Assembly (NCBI GenBank): GCA_021498095.1 | Contig: JAIZWK010000001.1 | Location: 740,448 to 804,447, forward strand | Length of the DNA: 64,000 bases | Origin: Candidatus Harpocratesius repetitus | GTDB taxonomy: Archaea; Asgardarchaeota; Lokiarchaeia; Sigyniarchaeales; Promethearchaeaceae | Direction: 5' to 3' | Shown here: positions 1 through 8,850 of the stretch, piece by piece | How the letters are laid out: every line of letters starts with the position of its first letter | Numbering within the stretch: position 1 is the stretch's first letter | The notes under the pieces: model-generated | Database searches by the model: none | Seen by the model: the letters and a program-made list of their open reading frames with translations, nothing else | What the model was told of the DNA's origin: nothing | Made by a program: the position numbers and the translations under genes

Positions 1-469
1 CTCCTGTTGCAAATAAGCGTTCGATACTTTCATTATCAGTAGAAGTAACATAAATATTAATTTGATCAGGGTCTGCTTTTTTGGTGGGATAAGCACCAAG
101 TGAAAGAACTTTTGTGATACCAAGTTTATGGATGATTGTAGCAAGATAGTCTGAGATTTCGTAAATTCCCCTAGGTGACATAGCTTGTGCATCTGCAGTA
201 ATGAATATTAAATCTTGTTGTTCTTTAGGGTCTTTATAGAATAAAATCTCTGCTTTAGGTGTGGATAGCAAGCTGTTGTCGATAATGGCGCCTGCAGGAT
301 AATCATTGAAGATAATTTCACAATATTTTTTGGCTTTAAAGATACCAATAAGTTGATCGACGGCGAATTTTCCGATATCCGCAATCCCAGGCATTCCTAT
401 AATACATAATGGATTGTGAAGATCGGACGGTTGAAGTGTGGTGAATTGGATAAACCGGAAGTTTTGCAT
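1..469 (-). CDS. PAC2-family protein (proteasome-assembly-chaperone-like), 3' end cut by window edge
   Basis: Reading the minus strand from an ATG at 467-469 gives an uninterrupted frame to position 1, about 156 residues, with the C-terminus outside the window. The segment IGMPGIADIGKFAVDQLI near residue 27, followed by PAGAIID and by FITADAQAMSPRGIYEIS, is the conserved core of the archaeal PAC2 family (COG1938/COG2047), related to eukaryotic proteasome assembly chaperones and archaeal PbaA/PbaB. The usual length is about 240-270 residues, so roughly 60% is visible. The family assignment is from sequence pattern; a role in proteasome assembly is inferred from homologues. It is divergent from the next gene. 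Confidence 0.8.
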   Translation of the reverse strand, partial: MQNFRFIQFTTLQPSDLHNPLCIIGMPGIADIGKFAVDQLIGIFKAKKYCEIIFNDYPAGAIIDNSLLSTPKAEILFYKDPKEQQDLIFITADAQAMSPRGIYEISDYLATIIHKLGITKVLSLGAYPTKKADPDQINIYVTSTDNESIERLFATG

Positions 470-896
470 GGATAAGTGTCACCAAATTTGATTTCCAAAG
501 TCATGAGGTGTTAGTTGCGTAAAAAAGGTTACTGGACTGAGGTTTTCAAGGTTCTTATAATGAGAAATGATCTCGCTTGTCTAATCAAGAGGATTACTAT
601 GAACGGGATATTATCAAAAGATGTGCATAATATCACAATGAAACAATATTTGCTAATACAAAATTAGAATAGCTAGATGAGAATAATCTGGAAAAAATGT
701 TAAAAGAAAATATGTAATTGTTGTAAGAATTAAATAATCAAATAATTCTTATTAATGATTTTAAAAAATCAAAAATAGAAGCTTAAATTATCAATAAATG
801 CTGTAGAAGGGGAAAATTCAATAAAGATCAAATGTTGATAAGCAATGGAAAAAAAATATTAGTATATCATATCAGATAGAAAAAAGGGAATCAAAC
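470..896. other. AT-rich divergent intergenic region
   Basis: About 430 bases lie between the divergently read PAC2 and ThiI-like genes. I see no long open frame, tRNA or obvious inverted repeat. The part from about 640 to 890 is very A-rich and should hold the promoter of the ThiI-like gene, but no single TATA/BRE combination stands out. Confidence 0.4.
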
Positions 897-1724
897 ATGG
901 AAAAAGATAGAGCAGATAATTATTTAGAATCGAGAAAGGTGAGAGTAAAAGGACCAGCGATTTTACATCTTAAGAAAGTGTTAGGCTCTATATCTTTTCA
1001 AGATTTAAAAAAAAAAAAGAAAAAGACTTTAATAAATAAACCTCGAAAAAAATTCTCTCAGCAAAATAATTCTGTGGGAAATCCATTTCCCTACTTTGTT
1101 TCTCTCTTATCAACTGGATTAGACAGCCCAGTTGCTACATATTTGATGATGCGGCAAGGAATGGATTGTATCTCTATTTCATTTTTAAATGGAGGAGATG
1201 CTCGAAAAAAGAACCAAATAAAAATTTTAGAAATTGGGCAGAAACTTGTTGAATTAACCAAAAGGAAAATATATTTACTATTTATAAATTATGATCCTAT
1301 TTTGCAGCAGTTTCAGACTCAATGTGAGCCTCGAGTGACATGTTTAATCTGTAAACGGACAATGATGGATATAGCAAAGACAGTTGCTCAGGAAATTGGA
1401 GCGCAGTTTATTGTAAATGGTGACATTCTTGGAGAACAAGCTTCCCAAACTTTGGATAATCTGTTTGTAGTGCATCAAATTAATCGAGAAGTTCCTGTAA
1501 TTAGACCATTAATTGGATTTGATAAATTAGATGTGATAAAAATCAGTCAAAAAGTAGGTTTATTTCCAATTAGTTTAATAGAAGGAGTTTCATGTGAATA
1601 TAATCCAAAATATCCAGAAACACGCGCAAAAATTCACAAGATCGAAATTACCGAGAAAAATATTAATCGTCCAGCTCTCCGAAAAACTATTTTAGATAAT
1701 TTTGAGCTTTATCATATTATATGA
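897..1724 (+). CDS. ThiI-like PP-loop sulfurtransferase without THUMP domain
   Basis: 275 residues. The ATP-binding PP-loop is STGLDSPVA (about residues 72-80). It is followed by CLICKRTMMDIA, GDILGEQASQTLDNL and PVIRPLIGFDKLDVIKIS, the conserved motifs of the catalytic half of ThiI (tRNA 4-thiouridine synthetase). Full ThiI has N-terminal ferredoxin-like and THUMP domains; here only a basic, Lys-rich segment of about 65 residues precedes the PP-loop. No C-terminal rhodanese domain is present. It probably transfers sulfur to tRNA or to a small-molecule precursor; THUMP-less archaeal ThiI relatives are known, and RNA binding would have to come from the basic leader or a partner. A run of A residues at about 1006-1017 encodes the Lys stretch. 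Convergent with the PCMT gene. Confidence 0.75.
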   Translation: MEKDRADNYLESRKVRVKGPAILHLKKVLGSISFQDLKKKKKKTLINKPRKKFSQQNNSVGNPFPYFVSLLSTGLDSPVATYLMMRQGMDCISISFLNGGDARKKNQIKILEIGQKLVELTKRKIYLLFINYDPILQQFQTQCEPRVTCLICKRTMMDIAKTVAQEIGAQFIVNGDILGEQASQTLDNLFVVHQINREVPVIRPLIGFDKLDVIKISQKVGLFPISLIEGVSCEYNPKYPETRAKIHKIEITEKNINRPALRKTILDNFELYHII

Positions 1725-1760
1725 ATATTTTGTCTTTATTTAGACAATTTAATCTAATTC

Positions 1761-2465
1761 TTAAGAGAATCCAAATTTACCAATAAGAGGAACGAAACGT
1801 ACATAGCATTTCTTTCGTGTATAAAATTTTTCTCCTCTTTTTTCACCCACAATCAATTCTTGGTTGCCATATCGATCACCTACAGGTATGCAGATTTTTC
1901 CATGAGATGGTGAAAGTTGATCGATCAAAACTTGAGGAATATTAGGACCGGCTGCAGTGACCAAAATTCTATCGAAGGGAGAATTTTCAAGCCATCCTTG
2001 AGTTCCATCATCAACTTTAATATAAATATTAGTTAAATTCAGGCGAGAAAAGATTGATTCAGCGCGATCAGTTAAATTTTTAATGCGTTCGATTGTATAT
2101 ACCTTACCTCGTTCAGTTACCAAGAAGCTTAATAAAGCTGTATGATAACCACTTCCTGTACCAATTTCTAAAATTTTCATCCCTGGTTGAATTTCTAGAT
2201 ATTCACACATCATTGCATGCATATGGGGTGCTGAAATTGTTTGGTTGTTACCAATTGGAAGTGGTGAATCTTGGTATGCAGATTTTTGCATCTTTTTCGG
2301 AACAAACCAATGTCGGGGAATAGTTAGCATTGCTTGATAAACAGAATTACTTCTTAGAATTCCATGTAGTTTTAATTTTTCTACCATTTCACGCCGTTTA
2401 TTAATCATTTGCGATTGTTCATTATAATCATCAATGTTAAAATCTCCCAAGTTTTTCACTTCCAA
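1761..2465 (-). CDS. pcm: Protein-L-isoaspartate O-methyltransferase
   Basis: SAM-dependent repair enzyme that methylates isoaspartyl residues in aged proteins. The N-terminal RREMVEKLKLHGIL, then VPRHWFVP-like residues, PLPIGNNQTISAPHMHAMM and the SAM loop LEIGTGSGYHTALLS (about residues 100-114) are the PCMT signature. The C-terminal FDRILVTAAGPNIPQVLIDQL and VPLIGKFG also fit. The long frame opens with TTG at 2463-2465; the ATG at 2406-2408 (MINKRREMVEK) matches the usual family start better and would give 215 residues. Ends 37 bases from the convergent ThiI-like gene, so the two probably share a terminator region. Confidence 0.9.
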   Translation of the reverse strand: MEVKNLGDFNIDDYNEQSQMINKRREMVEKLKLHGILRSNSVYQAMLTIPRHWFVPKKMQKSAYQDSPLPIGNNQTISAPHMHAMMCEYLEIQPGMKILEIGTGSGYHTALLSFLVTERGKVYTIERIKNLTDRAESIFSRLNLTNIYIKVDDGTQGWLENSPFDRILVTAAGPNIPQVLIDQLSPSHGKICIPVGDRYGNQELIVGEKRGEKFYTRKKCYVRFVPLIGKFGFS

Positions 2466-2625
2466 AATTCACAAATGCATAAAACTTCTACAAAATAATC
2501 ATACATTCATGTATTTAGTAATTATTCTCCAAATAATAATCAGAGCACGTCCTTAAAATTCCTCCTTTAAGAAAAGAAATGCAAAACTAAAAAAAAGAAG
2601 GTAAAAAATTAAGAAAAGAAGATAA

Positions 2626-4359
2626 TTATTCAGTGGTATTTAAGTTCTTTAGCAGATTCTCTATCTCTTCTTTCGGATCCAATTCTTGAAATGAATTGAT
2701 ACTCATTTCATATTCATTAGAATAGTCTGAATAGCGCGTTTTTCCTCGAAACTGAAATTCTTTTCCTACTAATTCTAAATTTTTCATTTTTAAGAAATGT
2801 TCTAATTCTCCAGCATCTTCCAATTCTTTTATTCGATCAGTTTTTGTATTTAAAAAGTTTTCTGCCCGTTCACCCATTAAAGTTGCACGTAATATCCCTG
2901 TTTCATCATCCAAACTTATATTAAGAATCATACGATTAACTTGATCTCCTGGTGGATTACATTGACAATTATCTATCTTCCGATTACATTTAGAACAGGC
3001 ACGGTAAATAGTAATTCTACGAATGTCTCGAATCAAGGTTGCTTTAATAGAATAGAATTCTGCTTGGTTAATTTCTTCAATGGTTGCTTCTTTAGCTGGT
3101 AAAAATTTCTTAGGTTGTTCTATTGTATGAGTAGTTTTTATGGATTTCTCAATAGGGGCAATTTGACCTGTACGGGCTAAAGTTCCTTCATATTGGTTTG
3201 AAAAGTTATTTAATTTAACTGAAACTTCTTCGAATCTATAGGATTGGTGAATTTGAAGATTTGGATCAACTTTATCTCCCCATAAATTTAGCCGGAGAGC
3301 ACCGGTTTCATCAGCAATAATGATTTTCATCAAATCAATTTGTCTTCCATCTCGGGTTGAGATTGTGCGGTTTTCTTCAATCTCTTGTATTACAGCTTCA
3401 ATCGTGCCAAATCCGCCCTTTTGGGTCAAATCAGAGATTGTGCGGGTTTTTGCTTGGATTTTTTCAATTAGTATCGGTACACTCGAATCTGATGGATTAA
3501 TTGGAATAATTTTTGTATTTGTAGTTGCAGTTAGATCAATTTTTGATTTATCTCGATAATTTGCTTTTGGAGTTAGAAAAGTAATCTGGACGTATTGATT
3601 TAACTCAATATTATTTAATTTATCACAATGATCTCCCCAAAAAGTAATGAAAACAATATCAGTATCATCACGAATTCCTAACGAAGCGCGTTTACCTTCA
3701 CTTCCATCTTTTCGTTGAAAGGGTTTGGGGCCATAAATTCCCGTTATCAGCCCTTCTACATTTACAAAAGGGAGAGAAAGAGAAAGGTCAATAATCTTAG
3801 TGATCTTAATATTTCCATTATTTTTTTTAGGGATTAATCGATTATCAACATTATCAGGTTGTAATTGAATGCGACTTTTAGATCCAATATGAATTTCTAA
3901 GCTTTTTTGATTCCGATCATGCTTCACAAAACCATTTACAATACGTAATATTTCACCTTTAGTAAATCCACTTTCATTAGCAATTTGGGTGTTAAATTCG
4001 CCCCATGCAATGCAACGAATCATCCCAGATGTATCTTCTAAAAAAAATGGAAGTAAACTGCCTTGAGTTCCATCCTTTTTACTAAAAGTTTTAACATCGC
4101 CGATATTTACTATCCTTCCTACTATATTAGCGTTTTTATTTGCCGTTAATTCGCCTATTTTTTGATCTGCATCTAAACTTGCTGCGTTTTGATTTTCTTT
4201 TAAGTCAACACCTAGGTTTTTCGCTACAATAACAATTGCTCCTTCTTCATCAATTAATCCGCTGAGTTCTTGAATTTGTTCTTGTATTTTTTCTTTAATT
4301 TCACTAGGTGTCAAACCTGTTTGATTAATAATTTTTTGAATGGTTTCTTCAAAATCCAT
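2626..4359 (-). CDS. rpa1: Replication protein A, multi-OB-fold large subunit
   Basis: 577 residues, single-stranded-DNA-binding protein of replication and repair. At least three OB-fold units are visible: about residues 75-165 (IGDVKTFSKKDGTQG, IRCIAWGE), 180-280 (GSEGKRASLGIRDDTDIVFITFWG) and 305-400 (IIADETGALRLNLWGDKV). Each has the acidic-aromatic D-x-T/S-G-x-I/L-R-x-x-x-W-G strand typical of archaeal RPA. A fourth module around residues 430-540 carries a zinc motif CSKCNRKIDNCQC. The N-terminal 60 residues are helical and charged. This is the archaeal form in which repeated OB folds and a zinc finger sit in one chain. A shorter RPA32-like protein is encoded at 14147-15022 and could be its partner. 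Confidence 0.85.
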   Translation of the reverse strand: MDFEETIQKIINQTGLTPSEIKEKIQEQIQELSGLIDEEGAIVIVAKNLGVDLKENQNAASLDADQKIGELTANKNANIVGRIVNIGDVKTFSKKDGTQGSLLPFFLEDTSGMIRCIAWGEFNTQIANESGFTKGEILRIVNGFVKHDRNQKSLEIHIGSKSRIQLQPDNVDNRLIPKKNNGNIKITKIIDLSLSLPFVNVEGLITGIYGPKPFQRKDGSEGKRASLGIRDDTDIVFITFWGDHCDKLNNIELNQYVQITFLTPKANYRDKSKIDLTATTNTKIIPINPSDSSVPILIEKIQAKTRTISDLTQKGGFGTIEAVIQEIEENRTISTRDGRQIDLMKIIIADETGALRLNLWGDKVDPNLQIHQSYRFEEVSVKLNNFSNQYEGTLARTGQIAPIEKSIKTTHTIEQPKKFLPAKEATIEEINQAEFYSIKATLIRDIRRITIYRACSKCNRKIDNCQCNPPGDQVNRMILNISLDDETGILRATLMGERAENFLNTKTDRIKELEDAGELEHFLKMKNLELVGKEFQFRGKTRYSDYSNEYEMSINSFQELDPKEEIENLLKNLNTTE

Positions 4360-4609
4360 TGTGGCTTCACTTTACCTTATTTTAATCAGCATTAAAACAT
4401 AACTATTATTCCTCTAAGATTTTTTAAACTCATAGTTATGTAAAATTAATCAAAAATTAGTGAAAGAACTATAATAAGTAGAGAAGATTAATAATAAATA
4501 CGAGAAAAATTATCCAAAAAATGAAAACATAAAAAACTTATTAATAAATATAGATTTAGTCAATTAAAATAACTACTTTATAAAGATATGAGAAAAAAAG
4601 GAGGAAAAA

Positions 4610-5155
4610 TTAATCTGCGGGGATGGGGTTATTTTCTTCATCTAATTCTAATCCCTTTTTGCAAATTGGGCAGCTATGTCTCATAGAAATCCATTCTAAA
4701 AGATGTTCTGAATGTGCTTTAGAATTACATAAAGGACATGCTAATACTTCATCAAAAATACTGATTCCTTTACCACATACACTACATTTAACACTTTCTT
4801 TCGAATTAACTTTAATTATCCCTTTCGAAAGATCTAATCCGATATCTTGGGCTGTATCTTCAGTTGGAATAATAATTTTTAATTCACCCCCGTCCTTACT
4901 TCCTCGTTGGACGCAAAATACTGTTCCGCGCGTTCCATCAGTACGATTCCCAATCCATCTGACAACACCTGTGAAAATGTTTTTGCCTTCTTTTCCTACC
5001 ATCATTTTAATATTCGTATTTTCCAAGACAAATGTTTGAATTACTTTAGTAAATTTAACATCCTCCACTTGTTGGGCTAAAACTTGAATCAGATATTTAG
5101 GGCCTTTGAAAACAATCGGCTTTATATTTATCATGCTTTGTTTTTTCTTAGCCAT
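4610..5155 (-). CDS. RING-like zinc protein with novel N-terminal domain
   Basis: The ATG at 5153-5155 (MAKKKQ) gives 181 residues; a TTG three codons upstream is less likely. The C-terminal 50 residues contain a cross-brace-type ligand series: C124-x2-C127, C140-x2-C143, H148-x2-H151, C162-x2-C165, with LLEW after the histidines and CPIC at the end, closely resembling RING/RING-H2 fingers of ubiquitin E3 ligases. The first 120 residues are predicted beta-rich, with GKEGKNIFTGVVRWIGNRTDG, and I do not recognise them. Some Asgard archaea encode ubiquitin, E1, E2 and small RING proteins, so a ubiquitin-related or zinc-structural role is possible. No E1/E2/ubiquitin gene is nearby. Neighbours are RPA and a tRNA thiolase. 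Confidence 0.6.
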   Translation of the reverse strand: MAKKKQSMINIKPIVFKGPKYLIQVLAQQVEDVKFTKVIQTFVLENTNIKMMVGKEGKNIFTGVVRWIGNRTDGTRGTVFCVQRGSKDGGELKIIIPTEDTAQDIGLDLSKGIIKVNSKESVKCSVCGKGISIFDEVLACPLCNSKAHSEHLLEWISMRHSCPICKKGLELDEENNPIPAD

Positions 5156-5164
5156 CCCGATCAA

Positions 5165-5432
5165 CTATTTTAATTTTTAATGTGATAAATAAAATAATTA
5201 CTTCTTTACCTAAAAAAAATTGTGCTCCATTTTTCTTCCGATCAAATCATAATAACCTTATAATAAAATATTTTCTTCTTTTCTCCTTAAATGTCTTCCG
5301 AATGTAATTAATTTATTTTCCCATCTTTTCCAAAAGACGTTGATGTGTTTTCTTATAAAAAAATGATTATTTTTTTTGATTTATATTAAATCTCCTGATA
5401 AAATTCTAAAAAATAGTCAAAATCTTATTTTT
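5165..5432. other. AT-rich intergenic spacer
   Basis: Between two minus-strand genes. No open frame longer than a few codons, RNA gene or strong hairpin is visible. It must contain the promoter of the RING-like gene and the 3' end of its own upstream neighbour's transcript. Confidence 0.35.
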
Positions 5433-6428
5433 TTAATCAGTATCTAACCCTAATTGTGATTTCAAATAGCAATAGTAACATAAATCTCGTGAAGGTCCTG
5501 AAGGTTCTTTACATATTCTACAAAAATGTATTGGATTTGAATCTAAGTCTTTAGATGTATTTGTTAATACGTAGGAATCTTCATCAATATTACTGTGAAA
5601 TGCCATCTTGATCGCATTTTCATGAAAACGGATTAAATTATATTTAATTTCAGCAGATTGTTTTTCTAATTGATTCAGAAAAGTTTGAACATTCTTTCTT
5701 AAAATAAAATAGGGTTCAACATAGGGACATGGTGTAGTTTGAATGGGAAAACCCTTATAATAACAATAAAGTGTTATTTCTGATTCTGGAATCTCCATTA
5801 ATGGTTTTACTCTAGGAATAAAAATCCCTGTTTCATCTTTCTTATTTCCCCATGGAGGATGTTGAATTATTCGAGTTAGATCATTTCTAAGAATGTTTTG
5901 AAGTAAGGTTTCTGCTTGATCATCTAAATTATGACCAATAACCAAATAATCTGCACCTAATTCTCGTGCTTTTGCATTTAATAATCGTCGTCGAACAGTT
6001 CCGCAAATAGTGCAAGCATTTACAGAAAGATTTTTAATATTCTTTATACATTCATCCAAAGTTGCACCGAATTCCTCTTGAAACTTTACAATATGTAAGG
6101 GAACGTTCCATTTATGACAAAATTCTTCTGCAATAGCTAAACTTTCTTCTCGATAACCCTTAATTCCTTCATCAATTAGAATTGCATGAATATCTGAGCG
6201 AGATTGGCGGTGCTTTTGAATTTGTAAAACATTGTAAAGCACAACTAAAGAGTCTTTCCCCCCAGAGATTCCAACTACTAATTTATCATTAGCAGAAAAC
6301 ATTCGGTACTTCCGTACTGTTTTAAGTATTTTTTTCTCAATAGTTTTAATGAAATGTTGTTTACATACATATTCATTTGAAATTCTACGATGATATACTG
6401 CAGAATTATCGCAATAGTTACAGTGCAT
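5433..6428 (-). CDS. tRNA 2-thiolation PP-loop enzyme (Ncs6/TtuA/TtcA family)
   Basis: 331 residues. An N-terminal zinc motif CNYCDNSAVYHRR with a second half VCKQHF is followed by the PP-loop VVGISGGKDSLVVLYNV (about residues 51-67). C140-TICGTVRRRLLNAKARELG, GHNLDDQAETLLQN and PCPYVEPY follow, and a C-terminal zinc module CRICKEPSGPSRDLCYYC closes it. This order of N- and C-terminal zinc fingers around an ATP pyrophosphatase domain is that of the Ncs6/Ctu1-TtuA group, which adenylates and thiolates a tRNA uridine (position 34 or 54). CxxC cysteines in the core may bind an Fe-S cluster as in TtuA. The precise tRNA position cannot be read from sequence. Confidence 0.85.
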   Translation of the reverse strand: MHCNYCDNSAVYHRRISNEYVCKQHFIKTIEKKILKTVRKYRMFSANDKLVVGISGGKDSLVVLYNVLQIQKHRQSRSDIHAILIDEGIKGYREESLAIAEEFCHKWNVPLHIVKFQEEFGATLDECIKNIKNLSVNACTICGTVRRRLLNAKARELGADYLVIGHNLDDQAETLLQNILRNDLTRIIQHPPWGNKKDETGIFIPRVKPLMEIPESEITLYCYYKGFPIQTTPCPYVEPYFILRKNVQTFLNQLEKQSAEIKYNLIRFHENAIKMAFHSNIDEDSYVLTNTSKDLDSNPIHFCRICKEPSGPSRDLCYYCYLKSQLGLDTD

Positions 6429-6513
6429 GATTTATCTCATTTTCTTTATTTTTCGAATACCTTCAAATTAAAAATTGAATAATAATAAAAAATGTAAGAT
6501 AAAAAAAGTACTA

Positions 6514-8718
6514 CTACAACCAGAAAAAGGTATCGTTAAACTTTACAAGAGAAATTATTAGACTAGCAGCAATTATAGCTCCAGTTAACCAAGAAATCAC
6601 CTTGTAAATCCTTTTTTTTACTAGTTCTTTTTCATCATGTTCAAATTCGACTTCTACCTCAATAATTGTTTTTGCAGAAGGGACTTGTATATCAACAATT
6701 TCAATAGTATCGATATAACCATTTCCATAAGTATCAATCTCTCTAAATTTTAAGTCCCTATATTTAATTTCAGTTGATTTTTGTGTAGATTCTGTTGTCT
6801 TTAATTCAGATATCTCTTTTTGTGTTTGGTTTTGATCTTGAATTTTAGTTTGAATCTGAGTTTGATTTTCTATAAGGTTCGTAGATTTCTGTTTTTCTGA
6901 GGCTATTCTACATGAAATAATTTTATGTATATTATGAGTAAATAGATGTTGCTTACGATCTTCTGGATTAAATTCATATCTTAACTTTTTAATTGCTTTA
7001 GAATCGTATTGTTCTCCGACAATCTTTGCAACAACCTCTTTCATCATTCTTCCCCCATCAAAAATTCCTGCAGGAAGCAAATTAAAAAGGGCTAAACTGA
7101 AAGAAATCATCCATGTATAGAATAAGAATTGGTAATATTTTATCGGAAAATTTGGACCAGTAATTCTTCCTAACCAATTTTTTGGAATTCCATAGGATTG
7201 AGAGCTAATTCCAATATAAACTGGAATCACTGGAATAGGTGCTGTGTTAATAGTATAATTATGTCCTGTTTCATCAGTAAAAATCAATTGATCTCCAGGG
7301 TGTGGATCAATTGTTTTATAAATAAAATCCCGAAAATTTTGAGCTGTAAGATTGATAGAAATCCCATTTATCTTGGTGATAATAGTTCCTTCAGGGATTC
7401 TTCCTTCATTAATTCCACCTTCTGACTTATTTGCAAGAATTTGTGATATTTGAACCTTATCAGAATCAATTTGAGTGAAATTTATACCTACAAACACATT
7501 TCTGAGAACGTGAGCTGTGGGAAGCTGAGGTGCAAAATTAACATCAATAGTGATATTTAAACCTCTATCATCAGTTAAGATTAATTTATAATCTGGAGTA
7601 AATTGAGTTAAGAATGTATTTAATGTGATATTTTCATCGTAATTTACTGGGGTTCCATTTATATGTGTAAAAATTTTTCCAGAAAGATCTAGTTCATAAT
7701 TATTTCCACCTTGAATTGCTGGGACTTTTTCTGTCACTTTAAATGCAGTCGTGTTATATTTTTCAAAGGAAAATCCTACATAGGATCGCGCCCCCAACAC
7801 TACAGTCCGGCTATAATATGTGTGAGAAGTCGAATTATAGCATTCAAATATAAGGTGATCACCTGCTGAACATCGTATACCTGTCTGATCAGCAGTTTGA
7901 TTAAGTAATATTTGAGTTAATGTAGGGCCTTCAAAATTGTCAATCAAAGTGCCATTAACCTTTAAAACAATATCACCTGGTTGAAGATTAAATTCATTAT
8001 ATCCTCCTTCGTTGTTCGGAATAACCTCAGTAATTTGAAATCCTTGAGTTTCATAACTTAAATGCATTGTCTGTGGAAATAAAAATAAAAGGAGAAAGAT
8101 AAATCCTGCCAGTATGATATTTGACCAAACACCAGCAGCTGCGACTCGTAAACGAGTACCAGATGAAAAAGCCCTTGAATTTAATTGAAAATCATCTACT
8201 TCTACGAAAGCACCATAACCTACAATAAAAAATATCCCCGCACCCAATATTCCTGATGACTTTACTTGAACTCCATCAGTTTCGGCGGCGATTGCATGAG
8301 AAAATTCATGTACAGTTATTGTTATTAGGAGAGGTACTATCATCACTGTAAACATCGGAAGATCAATAGTTACCCCTGGAATTAATGGCATAATTGCATT
8401 TTCGGGTTTTGGATTAACTATTAACTGAAAAAAATTCGAAACAAAGAAATATAATGCGTAAAGCATCAAAATAAATGAGATCACAATTCCAATATTCCAG
8501 AAAAATTTCCAAAATTTAGGAGATTTTTTGGCTATTCGGTGAAATAAATTATTAAGCCATTTTGATCGAATTAATATTAAAAAAGGAAAGAAAAGAGTAA
8601 CATTATCTCGTTTTTTACCTAAAATTTTTATTAAAATAAATGCAATTAGCCAAAAAGAAAATGAGATTATAAACAATGGGCTTTGAATTAAAGAAAGTAC
8701 TAAACCGCTTAAATCCAT
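6514..8718 (-). CDS. Site-2 protease (M50) membrane metalloprotease with PDZ-like repeats
   Basis: About 734 residues from ATG 8716-8718 (the frame extends seven codons further to a TTG). Membrane segments near the N-terminus lead to the zinc motif HEFSH within TITVHEFSHAIAAE. The second catalytic motif, FDGGRMMKE, follows a membrane segment about 410 residues later. Between them lies a long extracytoplasmic insert with three similar PDZ-like units (NEGGYNEFNLQPGDIVLKVNG, then GGNNYELDLSGKIFTHING, then GGINEGRIPEGTIITKING), so repeated substrate-binding modules are likely. A charged Gln/Thr-rich cytoplasmic stretch and a last membrane helix follow. S2P enzymes cleave membrane-anchored regulators inside the bilayer. 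Confidence 0.85.
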   Translation of the reverse strand: MDLSGLVLSLIQSPLFIISFSFWLIAFILIKILGKKRDNVTLFFPFLILIRSKWLNNLFHRIAKKSPKFWKFFWNIGIVISFILMLYALYFFVSNFFQLIVNPKPENAIMPLIPGVTIDLPMFTVMIVPLLITITVHEFSHAIAAETDGVQVKSSGILGAGIFFIVGYGAFVEVDDFQLNSRAFSSGTRLRVAAAGVWSNIILAGFIFLLLFLFPQTMHLSYETQGFQITEVIPNNEGGYNEFNLQPGDIVLKVNGTLIDNFEGPTLTQILLNQTADQTGIRCSAGDHLIFECYNSTSHTYYSRTVVLGARSYVGFSFEKYNTTAFKVTEKVPAIQGGNNYELDLSGKIFTHINGTPVNYDENITLNTFLTQFTPDYKLILTDDRGLNITIDVNFAPQLPTAHVLRNVFVGINFTQIDSDKVQISQILANKSEGGINEGRIPEGTIITKINGISINLTAQNFRDFIYKTIDPHPGDQLIFTDETGHNYTINTAPIPVIPVYIGISSQSYGIPKNWLGRITGPNFPIKYYQFLFYTWMISFSLALFNLLPAGIFDGGRMMKEVVAKIVGEQYDSKAIKKLRYEFNPEDRKQHLFTHNIHKIISCRIASEKQKSTNLIENQTQIQTKIQDQNQTQKEISELKTTESTQKSTEIKYRDLKFREIDTYGNGYIDTIEIVDIQVPSAKTIIEVEVEFEHDEKELVKKRIYKVISWLTGAIIAASLIISLVKFNDTFFWL

Positions 8719-8850
8719 GCGATATTTAATCTTCCACAAATTAAGAAAATTCCTATTTTAATATAAAAAATAATAAGAAAAAATCAAAACTAAAATTGTG
8801 AGAATATCGAAGTTTAAAATAATTCCCATAAACACTATTTGACGATTAAA

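Noticed and set aside
1006..1017. A run of A in the ThiI-like gene as a phase-variation switch
   Set aside because: Poly-A runs are common in this AT-rich genome and no alternative frame leads to a sensible protein.
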